Positions 49,150-58,023 of a DNA stretch of 64,000 nt are shown in pieces. This stretch comes from Streptomyces sp. NBC_01669 (GTDB taxonomy: Bacteria > Actinomycetota > Actinomycetes > Streptomycetales > Streptomycetaceae): positions 7,625,001 through 7,689,000 of the forward strand of contig NZ_JAPEQG010000001.1 in the NCBI RefSeq assembly GCF_026339735.1, read 5' to 3'. The notes under the pieces were generated by a model. The model was not told the DNA's origin and made no database searches. It saw only the letters and a program-made list of their open reading frames with translations. The translations under genes were made by a program, and so were the position numbers. The stretch's first letter is position 1. Each line of letters opens with the position of its first letter.

Positions 49150-49857
49150 ATGACCGCCTTCCGCATCACCTCCGCCGTCGCCAACGCCTTCCCCGACACT
49201 CTCATCGCCGTGGTCACCGCCAGCGGACTGCGCGGCCGCGAACCCTGGCCCGACACCGCCGCCGCCCTCGACGACCTCGAACAGCAGCTGGCCGCCGGCA
49301 CCTGGACCCCGGCCGACGAGAGCGACCCGCGGATCGAGGCGTGGCACACCGCCTACCGCTCTTTCGGCACCAACCCCCGCCGCATCCGCCCCAGTGTCGA
49401 CGCCCTGGGACGCCGCATGGCCAAGAAGGGCACCCTGCCGCGCATCAACCCGGCCGTCGACTCCTACAACGCTGTCTCCGTCCACCACGGCCTGCCCGCA
49501 GGAGCCTTCGACCTCGACCACGTCACCGGCACCGTCGAGATCCGGTACGCGGACGGCACCGAGGAGTTCACCCCACTCGGCGAACCCGACACCACCGAGA
49601 ATCCCAAGCCCGGCGAGATCATCTACACCGACGCCACCAGTGTGCTGACCCGGCACTGGAACCACCGCGACGCCCACCGCACTCGCGTCACCGAGGACTC
49701 CACCCGCGTCGCCTTCGTCCTCGAAACCCTCCACGCCACCCGCGACGGCCACCTGCTCAAGACCGCCGCCGAGGAGCTGCACGGCCTGCTGATGCTCCAC
49801 GCCGACCAGACGCGCGTGCACTACCTCAGCCCGGAACGACCGGAAGTCACAGTGTGA
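49150..49857 (+). CDS. B3/B4 domain protein (tRNA-synthetase editing-like)
   Basis: 235 aa. The B3/B4 fold, homologous to the editing domain of phenylalanyl-tRNA synthetase beta, is visible: WHTAYRSFGTNPRRIRPSVD, ALGRRMAKKGTLPRINPAVD, SYNAVSVHHGLPAGAFDLDH, and GEIIYTDATSVLTRHWNHRD. Possibly a trans-editing factor or amino-acid-binding protein. With an XRE-cupin regulator and an exporter it suggests handling of a toxic or non-standard amino acid, which is inference. Confidence 0.85.
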   Translation: MTAFRITSAVANAFPDTLIAVVTASGLRGREPWPDTAAALDDLEQQLAAGTWTPADESDPRIEAWHTAYRSFGTNPRRIRPSVDALGRRMAKKGTLPRINPAVDSYNAVSVHHGLPAGAFDLDHVTGTVEIRYADGTEEFTPLGEPDTTENPKPGEIIYTDATSVLTRHWNHRDAHRTRVTEDSTRVAFVLETLHATRDGHLLKTAAEELHGLLMLHADQTRVHYLSPERPEVTV

Positions 49858-49914
49858 GCCCGCTAGCCGACCGAGGTGCCACGGAGCGCGGGGGCTCAGG
49901 GCGCAGGAGGTCTA

Positions 49915-49983
49915 CCAGTCTGCTCACCCCTCACGACTAGATTCTCTGACAGAGAATCTAGTCGTGAGGGGTGAGCAGACTGG
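49915..49983. repeat. 69-nt perfect palindrome containing the 20-nt repeat core
   Basis: Arms 49915-49948 and 49950-49983 are perfectly complementary (34 bp) around a single A at 49949. Each arm begins CCAGTCTGCTCACCCCTCAC and continues CGACTAGATTCTCTG, a diverged form of the dispersed unit CGACTAGGTTCGCTGTCAAA with its flank. It lies 57 nt after the B3/B4 gene. It could act as a terminator but has no T-tract and is much longer than usual. Confidence 0.95.
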
Positions 49984-50498
49984 CGGAGTCGTATGTCGGT
50001 ATCGGCTGGGTCGGAAGGGGCGGCGCCGTACGTCGAGGTGTCGTGCGTGGTGGGCAGGCGCGGGCGTCGACGGCGTCTTGAACGCGCCAGTCGAGCACGC
50101 CCCCGTCCTGCGCATGCCCCGTCTTGCCAGCGCAACGGCCAGCCCTCGTTGGTGCGCTGGGCAACGATTGCCCGTTCGCCGAGCTCTACGAACGCCGGGG
50201 CCACGTCTGCCTTCGCAGGCATCGGCCACAACTGGGTCGCGGTGCCGGATGTCGGCGACGCCAATAGGGTCCACTTTCCCCGGGTCGGCGAGGAGGCGTA
50301 CGCGGCTGGTCTGAACCGCCGCCGCACCATCCGCTCTGCCGTGTGCCGGCTGATGGACGCGCTTCCCTTCGTCGAATTCGCCGCAGCCAGCCCTGGAGGG
50401 CAGGGCGAAGGGCAGCTCGGAGGGGGTGCGGCCGCACCTCACCCCGGCCGGTGGCGGCGTTGCGATACCGCACGACGAGCCCAGGCGAGGGAGGGGAG
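49984..50498. other. Intergenic region, no gene recognised
   Basis: About 515 nt between convergent genes. Several long frames are open on both strands, but none has a recognisable domain or consistent start. The first 50 nt resemble the flank of array D (minus strand near 57.72-57.77 kb), so it may be part of a decayed mobile element. Confidence 0.4.
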
Positions 50499-51869
50499 CT
50501 ATGCGGTGACTGTGTCCGTGGCCGCGGTGTCGTCGTCGAAGGTCATCTCCGGTGCGGGCCGGCGGAAGCCCTTGGTCAGGACGGCCAGGTAAACGACGCC
50601 GATCGCCAGCCAGACGCCGCCGATCTGGAGTGCGACGTCACCGAGCTTCGTGAGCAGGTAGAGAGAAACGCCGGCGCCGATGGCCGGCATCACCAGGTAC
50701 GAGAAGAGGTTGGGGGTGCGGCCGTGTCTGCGCTCTCGGACCAGGTGGGCGATCACGCAGACGTTCACCAGGGTGAAGCCGAGGAAGGCGCCGAAGTTGA
50801 TGAACGAGGTGGCTGTGGTCAGGTCGAGTTTCATGGCGATGACACCGGCGGCCGCGGTCAGCAGCAGGTTCAGGACGGGCGTGCCGGTCTTCTTCGACAG
50901 GTTGCCGAAGACGGCCTTGGGCAGTGCGCCGTCGCGTCCCATGACGTACATGAGGCGGGCGGCGGAGGCTTGCAGGGCGATACAGGATGCAATGGATCCG
51001 GCGATGGTGACGAAGTTGATGATCTCGGCGTACGTCTCGCCGCCGACCTGCACCTTCAGGTGGTAGGCGGCCGCGTCGACGTCGGCGAACTTCGCGCCGG
51101 GGTGGACCAGTTGCATCACGAAGGACAGCACGATGAAGATCGCTCCGGCGGCGATGACGCAGCCGATGATGCCGCGGCCGATCGTCCTCGCCCCGCCCCT
51201 GGCCTCCTCGCCGAGCGTGGAGACGGCGTCGAAGCCGAGGAAGGAGTACGCGGCGATGGCTGCGGCCGCAGTGACCGCGCCGATCGAAGTGCCGGAGTTC
51301 CACAGGGCGTCCGTGGCAGGCGCGGAGGAGCCGTGCTTGCCGAGGAAGACGACACACAGGGTGGCGAAGAGGACCAGCGACCCCAGAGCGATGAACATCA
51401 GGACCTTGTTGACGCGGTCCGCGAGCTTCATGCCGAAGACGTTGATGGCGGTGGTGATGCCCACCGAGACGATCAGCCAGACCCACTTGGGTATCTCAGG
51501 GAACTGGGCGTTGAAGTAGATCGCCGTGATCAGCCAGCCGACCATCGGGATGAAGAAGTAGTCGAGCAGCATCGCCCAGCCGGACAGGAAACCGATGCGG
51601 CTGTCGAGCATCTTGCGGGCGTAGGTGTAGACCGATCCCGCGCCGGGCACGGCGCCCGCCATCTTCGCGTAACTCAGCCCGGTGAGCAGCATCGCGAGGG
51701 TGGCGATGGCGAACGCGGTCGGGGCCGCGCCGCCGCTGGTGGCGGCGACCACGCCGAAGATCGTGACGACGATGCCGGGGGAGATGTAGGCCAGGCCGAA
51801 CAGGACGACGGAGAAGAGGCTCAGGTCGCCCTTCAGTCTCATGGTGTTCTCAGTTGTCTCGCTGTTCAT
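50499..51869 (-). CDS. APC-superfamily amino-acid permease
   Basis: 456 aa with about twelve helices: MRLKGDLSLFSVVLFGLAYI, SPGIVVTIFGVVAATSGGAA, AYSFLGFDAVSTLGEEARGG, SYAKMAGAVPGAGSVYTYAR. These are motifs of the amino acid-polyamine-organocation family. The start overlaps the end of the nitrilase gene by 4 nt (ATGA), so the two are translationally coupled and presumably work together: import of an amide or amino compound and its hydrolysis. Confidence 0.9.
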   Translation of the reverse strand: MNSETTENTMRLKGDLSLFSVVLFGLAYISPGIVVTIFGVVAATSGGAAPTAFAIATLAMLLTGLSYAKMAGAVPGAGSVYTYARKMLDSRIGFLSGWAMLLDYFFIPMVGWLITAIYFNAQFPEIPKWVWLIVSVGITTAINVFGMKLADRVNKVLMFIALGSLVLFATLCVVFLGKHGSSAPATDALWNSGTSIGAVTAAAAIAAYSFLGFDAVSTLGEEARGGARTIGRGIIGCVIAAGAIFIVLSFVMQLVHPGAKFADVDAAAYHLKVQVGGETYAEIINFVTIAGSIASCIALQASAARLMYVMGRDGALPKAVFGNLSKKTGTPVLNLLLTAAAGVIAMKLDLTTATSFINFGAFLGFTLVNVCVIAHLVRERRHGRTPNLFSYLVMPAIGAGVSLYLLTKLGDVALQIGGVWLAIGVVYLAVLTKGFRRPAPEMTFDDDTAATDTVTA

Positions 51870-52744
51870 CGTGGTGGCTCCTCGGTGGTGTGGGCGGGGT
51901 TCCAGGTGGCGGGGTCGATGCGGCCCCCGTACAGCGGGAGGTCGAGGGCTGGGTCGCCGGGGCGGAATTGGTCCCAGATCCGGTTGAGACCGGCGGTGCC
52001 GTAGCGGCGGACGTTGCTGACCTCGTCGAGGTCGATCACGTCGGTGAGGGTGGAGTCGCCGGCGTCGACGGTTTCGGCGCGCACCGTGCCCTGTGGATCG
52101 ATGACGAGGCTGCGGCCGACCCCGGAGGGGGCAGCGGCATTGACGCTGGCGACGAAGACCTGATTGGTGATGGCGTTGGCGCGGCTGAGGACGACTTCCT
52201 GCGCGCGGTCGCTCGTCGCCGTGCGGACCACATTGACGATCAGCTCTGCGCCCATCCAGGCCAGATGGCGGGAGATCTCCGGGAACCAGGTGTCGTAGCA
52301 GATGGACAGTCCGATGCGGCCGACCCCGGGGAGGTCGACGACCTCGAACCGGTTGCCGGGTGTGGTCGTCTCGTACGGGCGCCACGGGCAGATCTTGCGG
52401 TACGCGGCGAGGCGCTCACCCCGTGGTGAATAGACCGGTGCCGTGTTGTGGACGCGGTCGCCGGTGCCTCGCTCGTAGACGCTGCCGGGTACCAGCCAGA
52501 TGCCCAGATCCCCCGCGAGCTCGGCGAAGGCCGCATCGCGTTTGCCGTCGAGCGGCTCGGCGGCCTCCTCCGGGGCGGCGGGGACGCCGGGGGCGCTCTC
52601 GCCGAGGTGCAGTTCGGGGTAGACGACGAGGGCGCCGGGTGCGCGCAGTTTCACGCGCCGCTCCACGTCGGCGGCAAAGCCTGCGAGGTCGTCTGCCGGG
52701 CGGCCGGGCGCCTGGGCGAGGATCAGGGGCAGGGGGCGGGCCAT
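51866..52744 (-). CDS. Nitrilase-superfamily carbon-nitrogen hydrolase
   Basis: 292 aa. The Glu-Lys-Cys triad is complete: Glu in VVYPELHLGE, Lys in YRKICPWRPYE, Cys in GLSICYDTWFPEISR. An N-acyl/amide or nitrile hydrolase by family; the coupled permease suggests an imported substrate. ATG 52744 (MARPLPLILAQAPG) is chosen on conservation, since no strong ribosome site is seen. The divergent LysR gene is the likely regulator. Confidence 0.9.
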   Translation of the reverse strand: MARPLPLILAQAPGRPADDLAGFAADVERRVKLRAPGALVVYPELHLGESAPGVPAAPEEAAEPLDGKRDAAFAELAGDLGIWLVPGSVYERGTGDRVHNTAPVYSPRGERLAAYRKICPWRPYETTTPGNRFEVVDLPGVGRIGLSICYDTWFPEISRHLAWMGAELIVNVVRTATSDRAQEVVLSRANAITNQVFVASVNAAAPSGVGRSLVIDPQGTVRAETVDAGDSTLTDVIDLDEVSNVRRYGTAGLNRIWDQFRPGDPALDLPLYGGRIDPATWNPAHTTEEPPR

Positions 52745-52854
52745 GCGGGAACACCAGCCAATCGAAGGAACTATTCGAGGAGAAGTCGACGGAGATTCGG
52801 GCGCCGATAACCAGAAATTCCGGTGGGACAAGAATGCGGCTAGTCAGCCATAGC

Positions 52855-52911
52855 CTCAAATACTTGAGAGGGGTGATTACCATGCCTTTGAGGCATGAAG
52901 GTGTCATGCCT
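52855..52911 (+). promoter_or_regulatory. Divergent regulatory region with two palindromes
   Basis: CTCAA-ATAC-TTGAG at 52855-52868 and CATGCCT-TTG-AGGCATG at 52881-52897, plus a third CATGCCT at 52905-52911, between the nitrilase-permease unit and the LysR gene. Probable LysR binding and activation sites. Confidence 0.6.
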
Positions 52912-52937
52912 CCTCCGTCTCCCGAGGGGCCACCGCC

Positions 52938-53834
52938 ATGGAACTCCGAGTGCTGCGCTACTTCCTGACCATCGTGGAGACCGGTTCGGTCACCAAGGCT
53001 GCCGAGGTGGTCCGCGTCGCCCAGCCCTCGCTGTCGCGCCAACTGCGCGGCCTGGAAGGGACCTTGGGGATGACACTCTTCGACCGCGGCGGCAAGCAGA
53101 TGGTCCTGACGGCGGCCGGCCGGCGCTTCCTTCCTCTGGCCCGCGACCTGGTCGCCCGCGCGGACACCGCCGAGGCCGCAGTCGGTGCGCTGGCTGCCGG
53201 TCGTGCCATGCGGATCACCGTGGCGGCGCCGCCCACCACCATCACCGACGTGATCGCGCCGTTCCTGGCCACCTGGGGGCCGGAGGATCCGCTCGTCACC
53301 GTGCAGGCGGAGAGTCCGGCACATGCGTACCAGGCCCTTGCGAGGGGCGCCGATGTAGCCATCTCCTCGGCACCTCCGAGGAGCCGTTTCGCCGGGCTCC
53401 CGGTGGCCCGCCTGCCGCTGTGGGCCTACGTCCGTGCCGACCACGCCTGGGCGGACCGGGACCGCGTCACCATCAGGGAACTTGCCGCGGAGCCCCTCAT
53501 CGTCCTCACCCCGGCGCACGGCACCCGCCGCATCCTGGACCATGCCGTGCAGGATGCGGACGCCTCGTACGACATCGTGCTCGAATGCGACACCCCGCAC
53601 GTCGCACAGGCCATGGCGGCTTCGGGCCATGGTGTCGCGGTGGTCTCCGACGATCCCCGCTTCGACCTGCACCCGCTGCTGATCCTCGACAGCACGGGCG
53701 AACCGCTGCAGATCCACCTGCACGCGGCGTGGGACGCCGGCCACTATGCGCTGCGCAGCATCGAGGCATTCGCGGCCGGTTTGTCACGTTTTTGTGTCGA
53801 GCGGTACGGGCCACAGGTCGCCGCCCGCCTATGA
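52938..53834 (+). CDS. LysR-family transcriptional regulator
   Basis: 298 aa. HTH: MELRVLRYFLTIVETGSVTK, AAEVVRVAQPSLSRQLRGLE. The effector domain starts RITVAAPPTTITDVIAPFLA. The ATG 52938 is preceded by GAGGGGCC. Divergent from the nitrilase-permease pair, its likely target. Confidence 0.9.
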   Translation: MELRVLRYFLTIVETGSVTKAAEVVRVAQPSLSRQLRGLEGTLGMTLFDRGGKQMVLTAAGRRFLPLARDLVARADTAEAAVGALAAGRAMRITVAAPPTTITDVIAPFLATWGPEDPLVTVQAESPAHAYQALARGADVAISSAPPRSRFAGLPVARLPLWAYVRADHAWADRDRVTIRELAAEPLIVLTPAHGTRRILDHAVQDADASYDIVLECDTPHVAQAMAASGHGVAVVSDDPRFDLHPLLILDSTGEPLQIHLHAAWDAGHYALRSIEAFAAGLSRFCVERYGPQVAARL

Positions 53835-54041
53835 ACTGCAGCGACGACTACAGACCACGGCCCTCACCACGACACGAGGCGTGACCGCACGCCGACCCGA
53901 CGGCCGACAGGCCAAGGAGAGCTGGAGGTATGCCTGGCGGGCAGCCTGACCAGATCGGGCAGGCATTGGACGGCGGCCCCGGCGCGCCCCACCATGCGGC
54001 GATATCCCGCATCAGCTGCCAGCCCGAGAGGACCTCGGACC

Positions 54042-55874
54042 ATGCCGAGACCGTTCCATGCCCGACGGCTACGCCGTGCCGCCGCCACTGCCGCCGTGCT
54101 CGCGGGGCTGTTCGCCGTCCCGCCACCGACGATGGCGGCGCCCGCCGCAACCGCACCCGTACCGGGTGATCCGCTCACCGGAAGCGGTGCGGTGAACCGG
54201 ACCGAACTCACCGCCGGCCAACTCGCCGGGGGGACCGCCGAGGACACCGTGCCCGACAGTGCCTTCGCTCTGCCGGCGCAAGCGGCGCCACCCACCCACA
54301 GCTTCGAAGGCACCCTCACTTTCGAGGGCCTCTCCACCGCCGGCGAATTCCGCGCGTTGAAGGACCCGAACGGATACGGAGACGCAGCAGCGACCCGGCA
54401 CCTGCCGCCGGTCGACATCGCGCTCGTGCAGAACGGCAGCCATCTCGTCCCGGCGAAGCGCGGGTTGCAGTACACGGGGAACCCGGCGTGGAACCTGGCG
54501 GTGGGACCCGGCCGCGCGTGGAACGAGGACGGCGACGGCGAACGCACCCGTGCCTCCCTGCCGTTCGCGCTCGTCGAGCGCAACGCCAACTGCGTGCACA
54601 ACGGCGCCCTGACGTTCCTCTTCGACAACACATCGATCTCCGAAGTCCGCTACCAGATCACCACGGAGACCTGCGAGTACTTCCAGTTCGACATGTGGGG
54701 CCAGGTGCCGGCCGACTACCGGCCCGGCCCCGTCGACGGCGCCGAGAACCTGCGCGACGCGTACGCCTCCGAGATCAAGGATCGGCTCCCGACCAAGCCC
54801 ATCTCGGCGCTGGCCACCGACTACCCGGACAGTGGGGTGGACGTGGCGAAGTTCGGCTCCGGCATCACGCCGTCCGCGCTGAGTACCTTCGGCTTCTACT
54901 TCGGCGGAGTCCACTACGTGGGCAACTGTCGGACCCGGCAAGGGGAGTACCCGTTCTGCGGCCAGATGCTGCTGCCCTCGTACTCGACGGCGAAGTCGGC
55001 GTTCGCGGGAACAGCCATGCTGCGTCTGGCACAGCGCTACGGCCCGGCCGTGGCCCAGGAGAAACTCTCCGACCGAATCTCCGAGACCGCCGGCAAGACT
55101 GCCTGGAGCGGCGTCACCCTCGACCACACCCTCGACATGGCCACCGGGAACTACACCTCGCCCGGCTACGAGACCGACGAATCGGGCCGCACCATGGCGA
55201 ACTTCTTCGCAGCCGAGCCCTACGCCGACAAGATGCGACTCGCCCTGTCCTTCCCACGTAAGGCCAGCCCCGGCAACAAGTGGGTCTACCACACCTCGGA
55301 CACCTTCCTCGCCGCCCGCGCGATGAACAACTACCTGCAGGACAAGACCGGTTCGGACGCCGACATCTTCGACATGCTCCGCGACGACGTGCTCGAACCC
55401 ATCGGTGTCGGGCCCGACTCCCTCGTCTCCTCCCGCACCGACAACAACCCCGGCGGGGTGCCCTTCGGCGGCTACGGCATGTTCTGGACGCAGGATTCCG
55501 TCGCCCGGTTCGCGAAATTCCTCAACAACGACCACGGCGCCGTCAACGGCACGCAGATACTCGACCCGACACTGCTCGCGGCCACCATGCAACGCACACC
55601 GCAGGACCGGGGCATGACCACCACCGGCACCAAGCCCATGAAGTACCAGAACGGCTTCTGGGGCCGCGAGTTCACCTCCGCTGACAACCCCGCCTACACC
55701 AGCCCCTTCTACGTACCATTCATGTCGGGATACGGCGGCATCACCGTCGCGATGATGCCGAACGGCGCCACCTACTACTACTTCAGCGACAACAACGAGT
55801 TCAGTTGGAACGCCGCCGTCGCCGAAGCCGACAAGCTAGCGCCCATGCCCGGCGCGGCAGTCACTGCGAGGTAG
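54042..55874 (+). CDS. Secreted serine hydrolase (beta-lactamase/PBP-like)
   Basis: 610 aa. Signal peptide: MPRPFHARRLRRAAATAAVL, AGLFAVPPPTMAA. The catalytic SxxK motif of class C-type hydrolases is at residues 315-318 (YSTAK; Ser315, Lys318), with YHTSD and a C-terminal SGYGGITVAMMPNGATYYYF. The long N-terminal domain (about 270 residues) before SxxK is unusual and not assigned. The ATG 54042 gives a clean signal peptide; ATG 53994 would add a hydrophilic prefix. Substrate unknown (peptide, ester or peptidoglycan). Confidence 0.84.
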   Translation: MPRPFHARRLRRAAATAAVLAGLFAVPPPTMAAPAATAPVPGDPLTGSGAVNRTELTAGQLAGGTAEDTVPDSAFALPAQAAPPTHSFEGTLTFEGLSTAGEFRALKDPNGYGDAAATRHLPPVDIALVQNGSHLVPAKRGLQYTGNPAWNLAVGPGRAWNEDGDGERTRASLPFALVERNANCVHNGALTFLFDNTSISEVRYQITTETCEYFQFDMWGQVPADYRPGPVDGAENLRDAYASEIKDRLPTKPISALATDYPDSGVDVAKFGSGITPSALSTFGFYFGGVHYVGNCRTRQGEYPFCGQMLLPSYSTAKSAFAGTAMLRLAQRYGPAVAQEKLSDRISETAGKTAWSGVTLDHTLDMATGNYTSPGYETDESGRTMANFFAAEPYADKMRLALSFPRKASPGNKWVYHTSDTFLAARAMNNYLQDKTGSDADIFDMLRDDVLEPIGVGPDSLVSSRTDNNPGGVPFGGYGMFWTQDSVARFAKFLNNDHGAVNGTQILDPTLLAATMQRTPQDRGMTTTGTKPMKYQNGFWGREFTSADNPAYTSPFYVPFMSGYGGITVAMMPNGATYYYFSDNNEFSWNAAVAEADKLAPMPGAAVTAR

Positions 55875-56030
55875 ACCCCATCGAACGCACCCTTATCGGC
55901 CTGGGATGCGCTTCGCCTGACTATGACCGTTGCCGGGGTGTCCCACCCGAACCCTTCCAGGTTCGATAGGAGACTCCGGCCAGCCGACAGTCGCTGAGGG
56001 GTGGACAGTTCAGCCTCCTTCGTGTGGTCA

Positions 56031-56123
56031 CGCTCCTGCCCGTCGGGTACTACAACCGACGGGCAGGAGCGTGCCTGGGTGCGTCACCGGGGCGGGATCG
56101 ATCAAGCAATGACGCACCCAGGC
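56031..56123 (+). repeat. Two consecutive long hairpins
   Basis: First: a 16-bp stem (CGCTCCTGCCCGTCGG / CCGACGGGCAGGAGCG, loop 9 nt, 56031-56071). Second: GCCTGGGTGCGTCA (56073-56086) with TGACGCACCCAGGC (56110-56123), 14 bp with a 23-nt loop. They sit in the 670-nt gap after the serine hydrolase and may be its terminator or a structured RNA. The rest of the gap up to 56338 shows nothing recognisable. Confidence 0.75.
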
Positions 56124-56338
56124 TCAACTGACAGCTTCCACGCTAGGGGCCCATCAGAATCTGCGACCGCTGCTGGCGAAGACCTATTCAGCCGCGCCAT
56201 CCGGTCGACCCATGAGGCGGAAGCCTCGCCTGCTAGCGGAGCCCGTGACCAGCGCTAATTGCCATGCAAGCATCCTCATATACGGCCTTCACTCTCAACC
56301 ACTGTCGGACATCTCCTGAGTGAATGGCCAGCCTCCCC

Positions 56339-56458
56339 CTTGACATCCAACTCAGTCGCCCCAGGTCAGCGCACTCCACCCGACTAACTTCGCTGTCAAA
56401 GGACAACAGTTCGTGTCCTCTGACGTCCAATCGAGTCGTTTGACAGCGAACCTAGTCG
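56339..56458 (-). repeat. Composite 20-nt-unit array, copy C (inverted)
   Basis: Read on the minus strand from 56458. A1 is CGACTAGGTTCGCTGTCAAA (56458-56439) and A3 is CGACTCGATTGGACGTCAGA (56438-56419). Then come the hairpin GGACA...TGTCC (56418-56401), the inverted unit A4 (56400-56381, plus strand CGACTAACTTCGCTGTCAAA), and A5 CGACTGAGTTGGATGTCAAG (56358-56339). It has the same order and orientation as copies D and E but lacks A2. Confidence 0.88.
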
Positions 56459-56541
56459 TGCGAGGTGAGCACGGGTCTGCTGCGCGATCGGGCGACATCT
56501 GAACTGGCTTGCCCTGTGGGGCGGGTGGGAAGAATGTCGTT

Positions 56542-56631
56542 GTGCCCAAGCCCGATCCGAAAGAGTTCCGCGAGGACGTCGTGCGGGTTGCGAGGAAGCG
56601 CGTGGCGTGCTTGACCAGCAGCAGAGGATGA
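56542..56631 (+). pseudogene. IS3-type OrfA remnant
   Basis: GTG start, then PKPDPKEFREDVVRVARKRV, and a stop after 29 codons. The first 20 residues match the N-terminus of IS3-group OrfA proteins and the rest is lost. It lies just inside repeat array C. Confidence 0.65.
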
Positions 56632-56727
56632 GGCGGCAGGTCGGTGACCTAGGAACGGGTGACGGCCCTGCTGCGCTCTCTGTCCACGGCTGTCCATGGC
56701 GCGGCAGGTGAGCGAGACGCTCCTTGC

Positions 56728-57549
56728 ATGAGCCTCACTGAGAACCTGAGCGACGGGGCCGTGGCCGTGCTTGCAGGCGTTGTCATCGAGCTGATTCTGT
56801 GGGGCGGCCGCCAGTTACGCCGCCGCTTGCCGATAGACCCGCCGGAGCTGCCAGGACCAGATACGAAGGAGCACATGCGCATGGGACGCCCCGGTCAGCT
56901 CACCAAGCCGAATCTGCCGCCAGGCTCGCACCGGGATCTCATCAGCCTGCTGCATCACCTGCACTTGCTGGCCGGACTGCTGTCCGTACGGACGATCGCC
57001 GAGCTCGCCCGGCGGTCGCCCAGCACCGTACACAAGGCCCTCACCGGCACCGAACTCCCTGATCTGCACGTGGTGATGGCCATCGCTCTCGTCCTGGCAG
57101 ACGCGGCCCGCAGTGACGATCGTGACCGCATCCTCGACGACGTCGACTCCCGCGTCGAAGCTATGTGGCTGGAGGCACAGCGCGAGGGGCGCCCGCCCGC
57201 TCCCAAAACCGTGCAGAGCGTCGTCGAGGAGACCTGGGCCGAGTTCTCCCGAGGCGAGAACCCCTGGGCCAACGTGATCCTCAACCCGGTGGATTACTCC
57301 CAGCTCGCACGGTGTCCCATCCTGTCCGTGAGCCTGCGTTCCGGTCTCGTCACGGTCCTCGTCTCCACCCCGGACTGGGACGCCTTGGGAACCGTGGAGG
57401 ACCCCCAGGAATGGCATCTACTGTTCCAGACTGCAGTGATCAAGAAGCTCGACTACTTCCTGCACGTCTGGATCAAGTTGGTTCCCGGGTTCGACACCGT
57501 CGCGAATCCGTGTCCCAGGCTGACCCCCGTCGCGCCTCGTACGGCCTGA
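56728..57549 (+). CDS. HTH protein with N-terminal membrane segment, unknown function
   Basis: 273 aa. A hydrophobic helix (GAVAVLAGVVIELILWGG) is followed by a basic patch RQLRRRLP. An HTH-like region follows (SVRTIAELARRSPSTVHKAL), resembling XRE domains that also occur in short actinobacterial regulators. The C-terminal half has no recognised family (EDPQEWHLLFQTAVIKKLDY, FLHVWIKLVPG). The start is uncertain (ATG 56659 possible). It is the only gene between the inverted arrays C and D and may be their cargo. Confidence 0.6.
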   Translation: MSLTENLSDGAVAVLAGVVIELILWGGRQLRRRLPIDPPELPGPDTKEHMRMGRPGQLTKPNLPPGSHRDLISLLHHLHLLAGLLSVRTIAELARRSPSTVHKALTGTELPDLHVVMAIALVLADAARSDDRDRILDDVDSRVEAMWLEAQREGRPPAPKTVQSVVEETWAEFSRGENPWANVILNPVDYSQLARCPILSVSLRSGLVTVLVSTPDWDALGTVEDPQEWHLLFQTAVIKKLDYFLHVWIKLVPGFDTVANPCPRLTPVAPRTA

Positions 57550-57772
57550 CTGACGCGGCAGATCAACGGCCCTGGATCCGCGTGCGGGTTCGGGGCTTTG
57601 CCGCGAGGGCCGTGGTCAGCAGCTGTGTCAGATCCTGGGTGGCGGTGAGGGTGCGGTGCGGTCCTGTTTCTTGATGTGACCTTGCCTCCCCGTACGGCGT
57701 GCCGTTGCAGTCCGTGACGTGTGAGTGCCGACCGGTACAGCCACACAACACCCCCAGCCGGCGCACTCCTCA

Positions 57773-57919
57773 CGACTAGGTTCGCTGTCAAAGAAGCCGA
57801 AACGACTGGATTGGCTGTCGAACGACTCGATTGGATGGCAAGGGACAGCAGTTGTCCTTCGACAGCGAAGTTAGTCGTGCGCAGCTCGCTGACCTGCGTC
57901 GACTAGGTTGGATGTCAAC
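57773..57919 (+). repeat. Composite 20-nt-unit array, copy D
   Basis: Units of exactly 20 nt are A1 57773-57792, A2 57803-57822, and A3 57823-57842 (directly abutting A2). The hairpin GGACA...TGTCC spans 57843-57857. Inverted A4 is at 57858-57877, then a GCTGACCTGCG spacer and A5 57900-57919. Consensus CGACTRGRTTSGMTGTCAAA. It occupies the gap (57550-58023) between the HTH gene and rarA, which otherwise holds nothing recognisable. Confidence 0.9.
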
Positions 57920-58023
57920 ACGGCGGTCGCTAGCGTGGATCATTGGGTCGGAGGGGATGCTGGATGCGGATGGTGCATGACATCTGCCGTGGGTTGGCTC
58001 TGGACGCTGCCCACGTGTCCGCG

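Noticed and set aside
49984-50498. Possible coding ORF on either strand
   Set aside because: No domain, no convincing start and no codon-bias consistency. Likely non-coding or decayed.
57773-57919. CRISPR array
   Set aside because: Units are 20 nt but alternate in orientation, and spacers are absent or of unequal length. No cas gene is nearby.
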